Shown: positions 35,803 to 44,930, counted from the first letter of the stretch. The stretch is 64,000 nt of DNA from Guptibacillus hwajinpoensis (GCF_001039475.1 NZ_LELK01000001.1:1809349-1873348); one strand, 5' to 3'. A program made the numbers and translations. Notes: generated by a model from the letters alone, not told the origin.

Positions 35803-36069
35803 ATGCAAAATAAAAATGGTGTCATTCAGCGACTAATGGACAAAGACAGAGATTGCATGAATGAACTTTACGATAACTACATCCATCACATCCAGCGAAT
35901 GATAGCCAAAAGTGACATCGATCCGGTCGATCATGAGAAGATTATTACTCAACTTTTTCGTGCGATTTGGTCATCTCCTGAGATCCTCAACAAAGAGAAA
36001 CACATCTCCATTTCCATCACAAAACTCTGCCTTGATCTTACAAAATCATATGTAATCAGCGTTAGGTGA
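35803..36069 (+). CDS. Sigma-70 region 2-like small protein
   Basis: An 88-residue protein. The stretch MNELYDNYIHHIQRMIA, the acidic helix DHEKIITQLFRAIWSS and ISISITKLCLDLTKSY follow the layout of ECF sigma region 2 (LYDxY, EEVxQxxFxxxW, WLxxIAxN). Region 4 is absent. B. subtilis has a split sigma factor in which RsoA supplies a region-2-like part, so a co-sigma or decoy role is possible. No partner gene lies in the window. GAGGAG precedes the ATG. Confidence 0.55.
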   Translation: MQNKNGVIQRLMDKDRDCMNELYDNYIHHIQRMIAKSDIDPVDHEKIITQLFRAIWSSPEILNKEKHISISITKLCLDLTKSYVISVR

Positions 36070-36266
36070 AAAAAATGACCCTTCGAACACTTGCTAGTTC
36101 CTTTCCTATAGCAGTTTCCTCAAGATTAATCTCTTCCTTCTATTAATAAAGTTAACTATTTGTTCCCCTCCAATGTTCTCTATTCGTCACCTCCCTTAAT
36201 AAATAATGGTATACTTATTCATATCAAATTGTCAGCCATTAGTCTTGAATAGGAGGATATCCTTTA

Positions 36267-37100
36267 ATGCAACGAAACAAACAACTTCATGAATTTTTAT
36301 TAAATAGAGCAGAGCAACTTACCGAAGAATGGTATGAATCATTAGATAAAACCGGATCAGGAGTATACGCTTCAACTGATCCTAACGTTATTCGTAATTT
36401 GAAAGCTCAAAATTTTGAATTTCATCAGCACTTATGCAAAATATTCGTTATGGAAAAAGAAGCATTTTTCAAAGAATTCGATGAGTGGGTTATTGAGATT
36501 GGAAGAGATCCAGAACATTTAAATACACCCACACACCTCATTATGAGAGAATTTCTACGTGTACGTGAACAATACATGGGGTTTATTAAAGAATATGTTG
36601 ATTCACTAAGTGCTCCTCCCTCCCAAGAATTAATTGATGTTTGGAAGTATGCCGTAATTGAAGCCATTGATGTTGTGATGACGCGCGTTGTAGAGGAGAA
36701 AACCAATCACCTTAACGAGCGTATCGAGGAGCAACAGCAAACGATTAATGACTTGAGCTCACCTCTTATCGATCTTCCAGAAGGTAAAGCGTTGTTACCG
36801 TTGGTAGGAGATATTGATTCTGATCGAGCAAGCGCTATTCTAGAAAATACACTAGAAGGATGCACAACCAAAAAAGTTGATCATCTGTTCATCGACCTAT
36901 CTGGTGTTTATCTTGTTGATACCCTTGTCGCTCAACAAATCTTTCAACTCATTAACGGACTGAAATTAATTGGTGTAACGACAACACTGTCAGGGCTACG
37001 CCCAGAAATTGCACAAACTGCCGTTCAATTAGGTATCGACTTTGGCGGAATTAATATTACCTCAAACCTCGCAGGAGCCATTTCGATGGGAACGAATTAA
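36267..37100 (+). CDS. RsbR-type stressosome protein
   Basis: A 277-residue protein with an N-terminal all-helical, non-haem globin-like sensor part (1-150), a linker helix and a C-terminal STAS domain (about 165-270: LVGDIDSDRASAILENTL, HLFIDLSGVYLVDTLVA, LSGLRPEIAQTAVQLGI). It matches RsbRA-D paralogues that build the stressosome and control sigma-B. The RsbRA phosphosite Thr in IDTERA is Ser here (IDSDRA). It is monocistronic, not in the rsb operon, as for other RsbR paralogues. Confidence 0.83.
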   Translation: MQRNKQLHEFLLNRAEQLTEEWYESLDKTGSGVYASTDPNVIRNLKAQNFEFHQHLCKIFVMEKEAFFKEFDEWVIEIGRDPEHLNTPTHLIMREFLRVREQYMGFIKEYVDSLSAPPSQELIDVWKYAVIEAIDVVMTRVVEEKTNHLNERIEEQQQTINDLSSPLIDLPEGKALLPLVGDIDSDRASAILENTLEGCTTKKVDHLFIDLSGVYLVDTLVAQQIFQLINGLKLIGVTTTLSGLRPEIAQTAVQLGIDFGGINITSNLAGAISMGTN

Positions 37101-37117
37101 CAACTCAATATGAAGTT

Positions 37118-37155
37118 AATATCCGCTCTTCAATGAAGAAAGAGCGGATATTTTT
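37118..37155. terminator. Terminator after the rsbR paralogue
   Basis: AATATCCGCTCTT and AAGAGCGGATATT form the stem, followed by TTTT on the plus strand. Confidence 0.82.
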
Positions 37156-37156
37156 A

Positions 37157-37723
37157 TTAATCGAACTTCTCTAGCCCACTTACATACGTCTCAACAACCA
37201 CTTTCCGTGACTCTTCCAAATTGACCGAAAGCTGAAATCCACTTCTCCGTTCAAGATCAACAAGACCATGAAGCAAACTTCTAAGTCCTCTTACCATGTG
37301 CACTTTTTCAACTTCATCAAGAGCAAAATCGCTCAATGTTTTCATTGTTAATTGAACGATACCCTCCCCTGCTGTTTGGACTTCTTGATCAAGCGGATTT
37401 GGTGCGAGAAATGAACAATCGTACTTGCCAGGATGCTCTTGTGCAAACGAAACGTACGCTTTTGAAAGAGCATGAATGGCTTCTTTTCCACTTACGTTGC
37501 TCACCATACTTTCCTCCAACCAATGAAGAAACTCATTAAGCGCAGCAATGGCTACCGCTTTTTTAATTTCATCAAGACTTTTGAAATGGTTATAAAGGGA
37601 AGGCGGTTTAATCGCTAACCTTCTAGCGAGCGTTGCCATTGTAACGGCAGTTGCTCCATCTTTCTCTGCAATTCCCATCGCTTCTTTAATTATAAGATCT
37701 TTGGATAATCCTCTTGCCGTCAC
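37157..37723 (-). CDS. TetR-family regulator
   Basis: A 188-residue TetR/AcrR protein. The helix-turn-helix lies at about 8-55 (GATAVTMATLARRLAIKPPS and LYNHFKSLDEIK), and the C-terminal part resembles the TetR_C_33-like WHG domain. It starts at GTG 37723, overlapping the stop of the upstream hydrolase gene by four bases (GTGA), so both are translated from one message. The two palindromes before the operon (38455-38469 and 38484-38498) are the likely operators for autorepression. Confidence 0.85.
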   Translation of the reverse strand: MTARGLSKDLIIKEAMGIAEKDGATAVTMATLARRLAIKPPSLYNHFKSLDEIKKAVAIAALNEFLHWLEESMVSNVSGKEAIHALSKAYVSFAQEHPGKYDCSFLAPNPLDQEVQTAGEGIVQLTMKTLSDFALDEVEKVHMVRGLRSLLHGLVDLERRSGFQLSVNLEESRKVVVETYVSGLEKFD

Positions 37724-38439
37724 TTCATTCTCACTCCAATAGCTTTTTTGGCCTTTACAATCGCATGCTTCACCTTACTTTCTGGCTCATATAGAAAATC
37801 ACCATGCCCCACACCTATAATAGTTGGACGATAAGTAAGAAGTTTTTCAACAGAAGCTATAGCACGTTCTTTATCCCACGTCGCAAGTGCAGGAAAAGGA
37901 AATCGAAAACGAAGATCGCCCGCGACCGCGATCCCTCCTCTCGTTTGCATTGCATCACCAGCAAGTAAGATGTTGTTTCTTACATCTAGGAACGCCATCA
38001 TCCCAGGGGTATGTCCAGGTGCTGCAATCGCAACAAGTGATCCAATACGATCACCTTCCTTCAGAAGCGTATCGGGCTGAGTCTTACTATTTCTTGGAAC
38101 TCCACCTTTAACAGGTAAATTCCCTTCACCAGGTTCAAGTGTCATATCACCATGTAACAGCTTCAACTCGCGTTCGGGTAAGAAGATTTCCACTTCAGGC
38201 AAATCAGCTTTCAAACCATCGAGAGAACCAATATGATCACTATGAACATGCGTTAAGACAACTCGTTTAATGGGCTTTCCAATTTGTTTAGCCGTTTCTA
38301 GAATAGCTCTTTTACTAAAAGGTAGTGCAGTATCAATGAGTGTTAAACTATTTTCTTCTTCTACGAAATAACAATTAACAGGAAACCACTTTGCCATGAA
38401 AGATAACTGATAGACCGTTTGTTTATGTGTTATTCTCAT
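37720..38439 (-). CDS. Metallo-beta-lactamase-fold hydrolase
   Basis: A 239-residue protein with the binuclear metal site THVHSDHIGS (HxHxDH), APGHTPG, LAGDAM and the C-terminal GHGD. There is no signal peptide, so this is a cytoplasmic hydrolase (glyoxalase II or lactonase type), not an antibiotic resistance enzyme. GGGGGAGAATGA precedes the ATG. It is first in an operon with the TetR gene, which probably senses its substrate. Confidence 0.87.
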   Translation of the reverse strand: MRITHKQTVYQLSFMAKWFPVNCYFVEEENSLTLIDTALPFSKRAILETAKQIGKPIKRVVLTHVHSDHIGSLDGLKADLPEVEIFLPERELKLLHGDMTLEPGEGNLPVKGGVPRNSKTQPDTLLKEGDRIGSLVAIAAPGHTPGMMAFLDVRNNILLAGDAMQTRGGIAVAGDLRFRFPFPALATWDKERAIASVEKLLTYRPTIIGVGHGDFLYEPESKVKHAIVKAKKAIGVRMK

Positions 38440-38454
38440 TCATTCTCCCCCTAA

Positions 38455-38498
38455 ACTAATGGTATTAGTTTCATCTCATTATAACTAATACCATTAGT
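38455..38498 (-). promoter_or_regulatory. Twin TetR operators over a promoter
   Basis: ACTAAT-GGT-ATTAGT (38455-38469) and ACTAAT-ACC-ATTAGT (38484-38498) are two 15-bp palindromes with identical arms. A TATAAT -10 box lies between them at 38478-38483 on the minus strand. Confidence 0.72.
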
Positions 38499-38597
38499 TT
38501 TGTATAGAATTTTACAGTTTGTTAAGAAAAATCTATTACTCTCTAAACAATCTTCCTTCAGTGTATGGAATATACGTAACAACAGGGAGGAAAAACA

Positions 38598-40448
38598 TTG
38601 AAAAAAACACCACTCGCACTCGCCACAATTGTATCTCTATCACTCATTTCAGGTTATCCATCATCTTCATCTGCTGAGAAGGAACAGCTTACTATCTATT
38701 CAGACCAAGAGGAAATGTCCATTTCACTCGTTGGAAGATATAAAAGCGAAGCAGCACTTGATGAAGGTGGAGCAGAAATAGTTGATTACGATAAAAAGCA
38801 TCAGCGTACTTTTGTTGTAAACGGAGCTGATCAATCTTTAGATATTCTTGATCTATCCTCTACTACTGAAAATAGTAAAATCCCACTTTATAAGAAAGTC
38901 TTTTTGAAAGACATTGACCTAGGGTCATTTGTCCCTGGTGATTTAACCAGTGTTGCTGTCCATCCGACTTCAGAATACGTTGCTGTAGCGATCCCCGCTG
39001 AGGAGAAAACAGCTAAAGGAATGGTCGCTCTATTTCAAACAAATGGGGAATTCATCAAAGCTTATGAAGTAGACTCATTACCAGATATGGTGACATTTTC
39101 ACCTAATGGAAAACAGCTTATTGTTGCAAATGAAGGAGAACCGAAGGATGACTACTCCGTTGATCCTGAAGGGAGTGTTTCCATCGTCGACGTAAGCAAA
39201 GGAGCTGAGAACGCGAGTGTAAACACAGTTGAATTTAGCTCTCTCGATGAGAAAAAGATCGATGAGAATGTTCGTGTGTTCAGTCCTGATGCTACACCTG
39301 CTCAAGATTTTGAACCTGAATACATTCAGGTAACCCCCGACAATCAAAAAGCCTATATTTCTCTGCAAGAAAATAATGCGATTGCAGAGCTTGACTTAGA
39401 AACACAAACATTCACAAGTGTGAATAGCCTCGGCTTCAAGGATCATTCCATTGAAGGGAATGGACTAGATGCATCTAATAAATCGGATGAGGTTGATAGT
39501 AAACCATTGCCTGTTCTTGGCATGTATCAACCCGATGGAATTGTGCTTTACACAGTAGAAGGAGAAAATTACATCATCACGCCAAACGAAGGCGATTCAA
39601 GAGATTACACTGGCTATTCTGAGGAAACTCGAGTGGCTGATCTGGAGAGAGACACAGGCCACTCCATTAAATTAGATGCAGATCATTATAAAGGCTTTAC
39701 TCAGAAACAGCTCGATCAACTGTTGAAGGACGGCTTATGGAATGAGGAACAGCTTGGAAGATTAAAAGTAACAACAGCCAATGGATTAAATAAAAATGGA
39801 GAATATGAAGCTCTTTATAGCTACGGAGGTCGCTCCTTTTCGGTCTATGAAACAGAGGAATTCGAACAGCTCTATGATAGCGGTGATGAGTTTGAGAGAA
39901 TTACGTCTCAGGCATTGCCGAGTAACTTTAATTCAAGTAATGATAATAATGTGTTTAAAGACCGTAGTGATGACAAAGGACCCGAGCCAGAGACCGCTGA
40001 AGTTGGCGAAATTAATGGAAAGCAGTATGCCTTTATAGGACTAGAACGTCAGGGCGGGATCATGGTATATGATATTGATAACCCTGAAAAGCCTCAGTTC
40101 GTCACGTATTTTACGAGTCGTGACTTTTCCTCTGAAGATGGGTCTGTGAAAGGAGATAGTGCTCCTGAAGGACTCAAATTCATAGCAGCAGAAGATAGTC
40201 CAAGGGGGAAGGCGATGCTTCTTGCTGCTCATGAAGTGAGTGGTACGGTTGCTGCTTACGAGGTTGAAAACTTATCTGTCGAAAAGAAACTCGCAGGTAC
40301 TGTTAGAGAAGAAACAGCTTCTGTCGTTACTAAAGTAGAAAAAAACAACGTACCTGAATGGATTAAATACGTATATGAAAAATTGGGGATTAAGCAGTTT
40401 AACAGCTATAATGGTGAGAGTCATGAAGTAGAAGAAACTAATAAGTAG
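38598..40448 (+). CDS. Secreted choice-of-anchor I beta-propeller protein
   Basis: A 616-residue protein with a signal peptide (1-26). It starts at TTG 38598 after GGGAGG. The body is a large propeller-like domain with repeated strands (VDYDKKHQRTFVVNGADQSLDILDLSS, LTSVAVHPTSEYVAVAIP, MVTFSPNGKQLIVANEGEP, NYIITPNEGDSRDY, FIGLERQGGIMVYDIDNP). This is the choice-of-anchor I pattern seen in secreted esterase-like or phosphatase-associated proteins. There is no LPXTG or S-layer motif at the C-terminus, so it may be released. The activity is unknown. Confidence 0.75.
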   Translation: MKKTPLALATIVSLSLISGYPSSSSAEKEQLTIYSDQEEMSISLVGRYKSEAALDEGGAEIVDYDKKHQRTFVVNGADQSLDILDLSSTTENSKIPLYKKVFLKDIDLGSFVPGDLTSVAVHPTSEYVAVAIPAEEKTAKGMVALFQTNGEFIKAYEVDSLPDMVTFSPNGKQLIVANEGEPKDDYSVDPEGSVSIVDVSKGAENASVNTVEFSSLDEKKIDENVRVFSPDATPAQDFEPEYIQVTPDNQKAYISLQENNAIAELDLETQTFTSVNSLGFKDHSIEGNGLDASNKSDEVDSKPLPVLGMYQPDGIVLYTVEGENYIITPNEGDSRDYTGYSEETRVADLERDTGHSIKLDADHYKGFTQKQLDQLLKDGLWNEEQLGRLKVTTANGLNKNGEYEALYSYGGRSFSVYETEEFEQLYDSGDEFERITSQALPSNFNSSNDNNVFKDRSDDKGPEPETAEVGEINGKQYAFIGLERQGGIMVYDIDNPEKPQFVTYFTSRDFSSEDGSVKGDSAPEGLKFIAAEDSPRGKAMLLAAHEVSGTVAAYEVENLSVEKKLAGTVREETASVVTKVEKNNVPEWIKYVYEKLGIKQFNSYNGESHEVEETNK

Positions 40449-40475
40449 AAGTATAGATTAATAGAGTTCCATTTA

Positions 40476-40510
40476 ACAAATCCCCTCTCGATATTGGAGG
40501 GGATTTTGTT
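40476..40510 (+). terminator. Terminator of the choice-of-anchor I gene
   Basis: AAATCCCCTC and GAGGGGATTT form the stem, followed by TTGTTG. Confidence 0.72.
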
Positions 40511-40576
40511 GTGGTAAGGGCATAATACCTCTCTTTTATTACTCTAGTACAGTTACCTTCCGCCAAGTTTCGCTCC

Positions 40577-41983
40577 AATTCTGACGCCTGGAACGGCATA
40601 CTATGGGGATATGTCTTAATTGCTGGATTACTAGGGATTGGAATCTACTTCACCATCGTTTCATGATTTGTACAATTTCGATTTATCGGAGAAATGATTC
40701 GTGTCCTATCAGAGAAACCAGAGTTCAAAGATGGAACGAAGAATATTTCACCTTTTAAATCCTTTTGCGTTGGTGCTGCAACACGTATTGGTACTGGTAA
40801 CTTAGCTGGTGTTGCAGTAGCGATCACGTTAGGTGGTCCGGGTGCGGTGTTTTGGATGTGGATTGTCGCCCTTCTTGGTGGAGCAACTGCATTTATTGAA
40901 AGTACATTAGCACAGGTCTACAAAATTAAGGGAACTACTTCATTCCGAGGTGGACCTGCTTATTATATTCAGAAAGGTCTTAAAGCTAGATGGTTAGGTA
41001 TTATTTTTGCCGTGTTAATCGCTGTCACATTCGGATTAATCTTTAATTCTGTTCAAAGTAATACAATTGCATTAGCATTCGAAAACGCATTTGGAATGAA
41101 CCGACTTGTAATGGGACTAATTATTACAGCCATCACTGGTTTAGTTATTTTCGGTGGAGTACAACGTATTGCGAACTTATCAAGCGTTATTGTACCAGTC
41201 ATGGCGACACTATATCTTTTGATTGCGATTGGTGTATTAATCATGAACATCACCGAATTACCTTCTGTTATTGCATTAATTGTTGAACATGCTTTCGGAT
41301 TTGAACAAGCATTTGGCGGTGCAATAGGTGCTGCGATTATGAACGGTGTGAAACGAGGATTATTCTCTAATGAAGCTGGTATGGGTAGTGCTCCGAACGC
41401 TGCAGCTACTTCTACAACTTCACACCCGGCAAAACAGGGTCTTATTCAATCACTAGGTGAATTCGTGGACACAATCTTAGTTTGTTCAGCTACAGCGTTT
41501 ATCATCTTGCTTGCTCCTGTATTCCAAACAGGCGAAGTATCAGGTATTGAACTACTTCAGAACTCACTTGACGCTCATATTGGTGGATGGGCTGGTATCT
41601 TTATCTCAATCGCGATTTTCTTATTTTCGTTTAGCTCCATTATTGGATCTTACTACTATGGTGAAACGAACATTGAGTTTATTAAAGAAAGCAAAACAGC
41701 ATTGTTTATCTTCCGAATCGCCACAATGGCATTTGTATTAATTGGTTCGATTTCAAGCTTAAGTCTTGTATGGAAAATGGCAGATTTATTTATGGCACTA
41801 ATGACTGTCATTAACTTAATAGCAATTGGGTTATTAGGTAAAATCGCTTTGAGTGTTCTAGGAGACTACGAAAAGCAACGTAAAGAAGGGAAAGATCCGG
41901 TTTTCAATCCTTCTAAACTTGGCATTAAAGATACTGAAGCATGGGATGATGAAGAGGAAGAAGAGGAAAAAGCTGCAGGTTAA
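40577..41983 (+). pseudogene. Disrupted AGCS alanine/glycine:Na+ symporter gene
   Basis: The main frame from an ATG at 40694 gives 429 residues of an amino acid carrier (GAATRIGTGNLAGVAVAITLGGPGAVFWMW, FRGGPAYYIQKGL, NEAGMGSAPNAAA). Directly upstream and in the same frame, NSDAWNGILWGYVLIAGLLGIGIYFTIVS is the missing first span, followed by TGA at 40664 and then FVQFRFIGE. The family normally has Arg before FVQFR, so CGA has become TGA. No start codon opens this upstream part. Reinitiation at 40694 is unlikely, since GGAGA is only 1-2 bases away. A functional carrier is doubtful. The C-terminal part is intact, so decay is recent. Confidence 0.72.
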
Positions 41984-42166
41984 AAGAACGTTAGAACATG
42001 AAAAAAAGTATTCAAGAGCCTGGAGTCTCATGCTCTTTTCGTTCTGCTGTACTAAATTATTTGTTACAACAAAACGACAAATAGAAGAAATACCGCGAAA
42101 TGGCTTTCATTCATGAGGAAAGGACGTATAATGGACTTATGTTTTTTTATTGAGAGGAAGTAATAG

Positions 42167-42976
42167 ATGTTAGATTATCATTATTACAAAAGCAATGGGA
42201 ACTCCAAAGAACCCATCATTCTATTACACGGGCTTGGTGGCAACTACGGTATCTTTAATAAGCAGATCGCTGCTTACAAAAAGGACTTCCATGTACTAGC
42301 AATCAACTTGCCTGGTCACGGTAAATCACCAGATACCTCAAGTTACCAAACGCCGTTTAGCTTTAATCTAGTAGTCAATGAAATCCTAAAGACTATGAAC
42401 AAACTAAATATTGAAAAAGCCCATATTGTAGGAATTTCTCTTGGTTCCGTCGTGCTTCATCACATGTTACAACGTGCACCAGAGCGTGTGAAGAGTGCTG
42501 TGCTTGGAGGCTGCATTACCAGATTTACGCCATTCTCGTTATTCTTGCTTCATACTGGGAGCGTAATGAAGGGGTTTGTACCACACATGTGGCTATATAA
42601 GTTGTTCGCTCATATTATGATGCCTAAATCCAATCATACTAGCTCAAGAAGAATCTTTATTCGAGAAGCAGCTAAAATGAAAAGAAGTAACTTTCTTGCG
42701 TGGTATAAATTAGCGCATGAGGTTAGAACAACTTATAAAAACGTCCAAAAGAACAGCATCGATGTTGCGAAACTTTATATAACAGGGCAAGAAGATCACC
42801 TGTTTGTAAATCCATTACTGAAAGACACGGCTACTGATGAGAAGGCACAACATCTTATCATAGAGAATTGTGGTCATGTATGTAACGTTGAAAAGCCACG
42901 AAATTTCAACGCTGCTTCCATCGCATTTATTCGCAAAAACTGTTCATCCACTATTCCAATCCCCGCTGCAAAGTAA
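42167..42976 (+). CDS. Alpha/beta-fold hydrolase
   Basis: A 269-residue protein. ILLHGLGGNYG forms the oxyanion region, GISLGSV holds the nucleophile Ser, TGQEDHL the likely acid, and NCGHVCNVEKP the catalytic His. There is no signal peptide. Substrates of such hydrolases range from esters to lactones, so no reaction is assigned. GAGAGGAAG precedes the ATG. Confidence 0.85.
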   Translation: MLDYHYYKSNGNSKEPIILLHGLGGNYGIFNKQIAAYKKDFHVLAINLPGHGKSPDTSSYQTPFSFNLVVNEILKTMNKLNIEKAHIVGISLGSVVLHHMLQRAPERVKSAVLGGCITRFTPFSLFLLHTGSVMKGFVPHMWLYKLFAHIMMPKSNHTSSRRIFIREAAKMKRSNFLAWYKLAHEVRTTYKNVQKNSIDVAKLYITGQEDHLFVNPLLKDTATDEKAQHLIIENCGHVCNVEKPRNFNAASIAFIRKNCSSTIPIPAAK

Positions 42977-42981
42977 ACATA

Positions 42982-43010
42982 AAGGGAACGTCATCTAGAC
43001 GTTCCCTTTC
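42982..43010. terminator. Terminator between convergent genes
   Basis: AAAGGGAACGTC and GACGTTCCCTTT form a 12-bp stem. Confidence 0.78.
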
Positions 43011-43023
43011 CTTTATCTTCAAA

Positions 43024-43140
43024 TTATGACTCTTCTTTATTACCTTTTTCATCTGAATCCCACTTGTATCCTGATTTCCCCATATAATAGAGAAAACCAG
43101 CAGATGATAAGATCGTTAAGACTGCTAGGATTAAGCCCAT
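43024..43140 (-). CDS. 38-residue single-span membrane protein
   Basis: GGAG followed by an ATG at 43140 opens a short frame. It encodes one hydrophobic helix (GLILAVLTILSSAGFLYYMG) and a charged tail (KWDSDEKGNKEES). The clean N-in topology, ribosome binding site and following terminator support a real gene. No function is known to me. Confidence 0.6.
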   Translation of the reverse strand: MGLILAVLTILSSAGFLYYMGKSGYKWDSDEKGNKEES

Positions 43141-43212
43141 TATCCAAAAACTCCTTTTTTCTTTATTGAGTGAAACTGTATCTCTCGAGAAGAGCTGAAT
43201 ATCGGATCCTAT

Positions 43213-43632
43213 TTAGCCAATTTCAACAGGTTCTAATTTCATAAGAGCGCCGAAATGCTGTTGTGCTGTCGTGAAACAAATAAATGCAAGTAGTTCACTA
43301 ATTTCTGCTTCGGAAAAGCTTTGCTTTACAACTTCCATAATAGATGGAGATATTTCTCCGTTTTGTTTACTAAATACTTCTGCAAACCCTACCGCAACAG
43401 AGATTTTCTCATCAAATGCATCAGGATCAGGTTTCCCTTTCGCTTTACAATATTCACACCCATTGTTCTCTGCTAATGTTCTCCTCACTTGTTCTTTTAA
43501 ATCAGCTGATAGGAGATCATCTACTTCTAACACATTCCCTAAAGTTGACCATGCTTCCATCACTTTTGGATTATGCCCTAGCAGCTTTTGAAATGGTGTT
43601 TCGCCAATGTTTGATGGATTAATAATCGTCAT
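43213..43632 (-). CDS. Carboxymuconolactone decarboxylase/AhpD-like protein
   Basis: About 139 residues from the ATG at 43632 (a GTG at 43644 is also possible). NNGCEYCKAKG carries the CxxC pair of AhpD-type peroxidase partners, followed by helices typical of the CMD fold (AEVFSKQNGEISPSIMEVVKQ, ISELLAFICFTTAQQHFGAL). A thiol-dependent redox role is likely. The partner is unknown. Confidence 0.78.
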   Translation of the reverse strand: MTIINPSNIGETPFQKLLGHNPKVMEAWSTLGNVLEVDDLLSADLKEQVRRTLAENNGCEYCKAKGKPDPDAFDEKISVAVGFAEVFSKQNGEISPSIMEVVKQSFSEAEISELLAFICFTTAQQHFGALMKLEPVEIG

Positions 43633-43782
43633 AGTTTTCTTCACACCTCACTCCGTTATTTCGACCTTTCTATCACACTACCAATTATTTCAAAAAGCAA
43701 CAAACAACTCAATTATTATTTACAAAAAAGAACGCCTTAGGTTACTAAAGCGTTCTAACTCTTAATTCGGTTTATATCTTAT

Positions 43783-44664
43783 TTATTCATTAGAACTGTT
43801 AGAAATGTAGTGCTTTACGACTTCATACACGTATTCTTGATTAGCTGCAGCGGTATCTGGATTATATTGGCCATCATTTACTTTATTATTAGATAATACA
43901 CGAATACCAAGGAATGGTACATCGTAGGCAGAAGCAATTTGTGCTGCTGCGGCTCCTTCCATTTCTTCTACAGATGTACCATATTTCTCATGGAACCAGT
44001 TAATTCGATCAACTTCATTGTTCCACACATCCGCAGATCCTATCGTACCCTCAACTACTTTTCCTTTAGTATAAGTATCTTTAACGGCATTAGCGCTTGA
44101 GAGTAACTCTTGATTACCATCGTAATAACGAATGTTTTCAGCATCAGGGTCTTCTCCTGCGCTTCCTTCAGAAGCCATCAAATCCATCGGTTTCCATATC
44201 GTTGGATCAATACCTTCGCCTTCTTCTTTATTAGCCGTTTTTAATGAGCCAATGTTAACTGTTCGTTTACCTAGAACAATATCAAACACATTTAAGTCCG
44301 CATCATGTCCACCTGAAGTACCTTGATTAATAATCGCTAGTGGCTCATACTTCTCAATTGCAATAGCTGTTGCAGCTGCAGTATTTTCCATTCCTTTCCC
44401 TGTTTTCGTAACAATTACAGGATAACCATCAAGCGTACCTTTATAGAATACGAACGAACCTGAGGTTTCTTCTTTCACATCATCTAGCTTTTGGGCAAAT
44501 TCTTCAGCTTCTATCGGCATTGGACCTTGAACGATAACAGGTTTTTGAGCAGCCTCAGTCTCGGCAGACGATTCTGAATTTGATGATTGACATGCACCTA
44601 GAACAAGTAGCAATAGAACCCCCATCACCATCGAACCATATTTCACAAATTCTTTTCTTCTCAT
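43783..44664 (-). CDS. Surface lipoprotein of the nucleoside phosphorylase/MTAN superfamily
   Basis: A 293-residue protein. The lipobox LGAC (Cys25) and a Ser/Glu/Ala linker anchor it outside the membrane. The rest matches the PNP/UDP phosphorylase and MTAN fold: GTSGGHDADLNVFDIVLG, GTIGSADVWN, VEEMEGAAAAQIASAY (the MEGAA nucleoside-binding element) and FLGIRVLSNN. Relatives cleave N-glycosidic bonds of nucleosides, usually in the cytoplasm. Here a guanine-type riboswitch and terminator lie just upstream, so the enzyme probably releases purine bases from nucleosides outside the cell. AAGGAGAG precedes the ATG. Confidence 0.82.
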   Translation of the reverse strand: MRRKEFVKYGSMVMGVLLLLVLGACQSSNSESSAETEAAQKPVIVQGPMPIEAEEFAQKLDDVKEETSGSFVFYKGTLDGYPVIVTKTGKGMENTAAATAIAIEKYEPLAIINQGTSGGHDADLNVFDIVLGKRTVNIGSLKTANKEEGEGIDPTIWKPMDLMASEGSAGEDPDAENIRYYDGNQELLSSANAVKDTYTKGKVVEGTIGSADVWNNEVDRINWFHEKYGTSVEEMEGAAAAQIASAYDVPFLGIRVLSNNKVNDGQYNPDTAAANQEYVYEVVKHYISNSSNE

Positions 44665-44732
44665 AAAGCATCTCTCCTTAGAATGAAATTGACTACTACT
44701 CTCTCGCTTTTTACTGTTCTACATTTCCACAA

Positions 44733-44776
44733 TAAAAAAAGGGCTAGATTAGGTATGACTTCTACCTTCTAGACCT
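44733..44776 (-). terminator. Riboswitch-controlled terminator before the lipoprotein nucleosidase
   Basis: On the minus strand GGTCTAGA (one mismatch) pairs with TCTAGCCC, extended by AGGTA/TACCT, then seven T follow. Confidence 0.8.
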
Positions 44777-44930
44777 ACAAAAGTTAAAGTATTCATGAAC
44801 AAACAAAAGAGGACTTTGCTCAATCAGAGATAAGTTGCAGCAAACAACCAAATACTTCAACTCGTAGTCCAGTTCTTATCGTGGGAACTAGGTAGAGACA
44901 CTCGGACCATATTACCGAGGATATACGAGA
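44775..44930 (-). ncRNA. Purine (guanine-type) riboswitch
   Basis: Read on the minus strand: P1 CTCGTA (44929-44924) with TACGAG (44866-44861), P2 CTCGG/CCGAG around TAATATGG, junction GTCTCTACC, and GGACTACGAG with C at the specificity base. The P1 3' strand and following bases (44851-44867) can pair with 44775-44793 as antiterminator. Bound purine should therefore cause termination. Confidence 0.88.

Noticed and set aside
37720..38439. Metallo-beta-lactamase fold as antibiotic resistance gene
   Set aside because: No signal peptide and an operon with a TetR regulator; the fold is shared by many metabolic hydrolases.
40664..40666. In-frame TGA as a possible selenocysteine codon
   Set aside because: The family has Arg here, no SECIS-like hairpin is evident, and a CGA-to-TGA mutation explains it.
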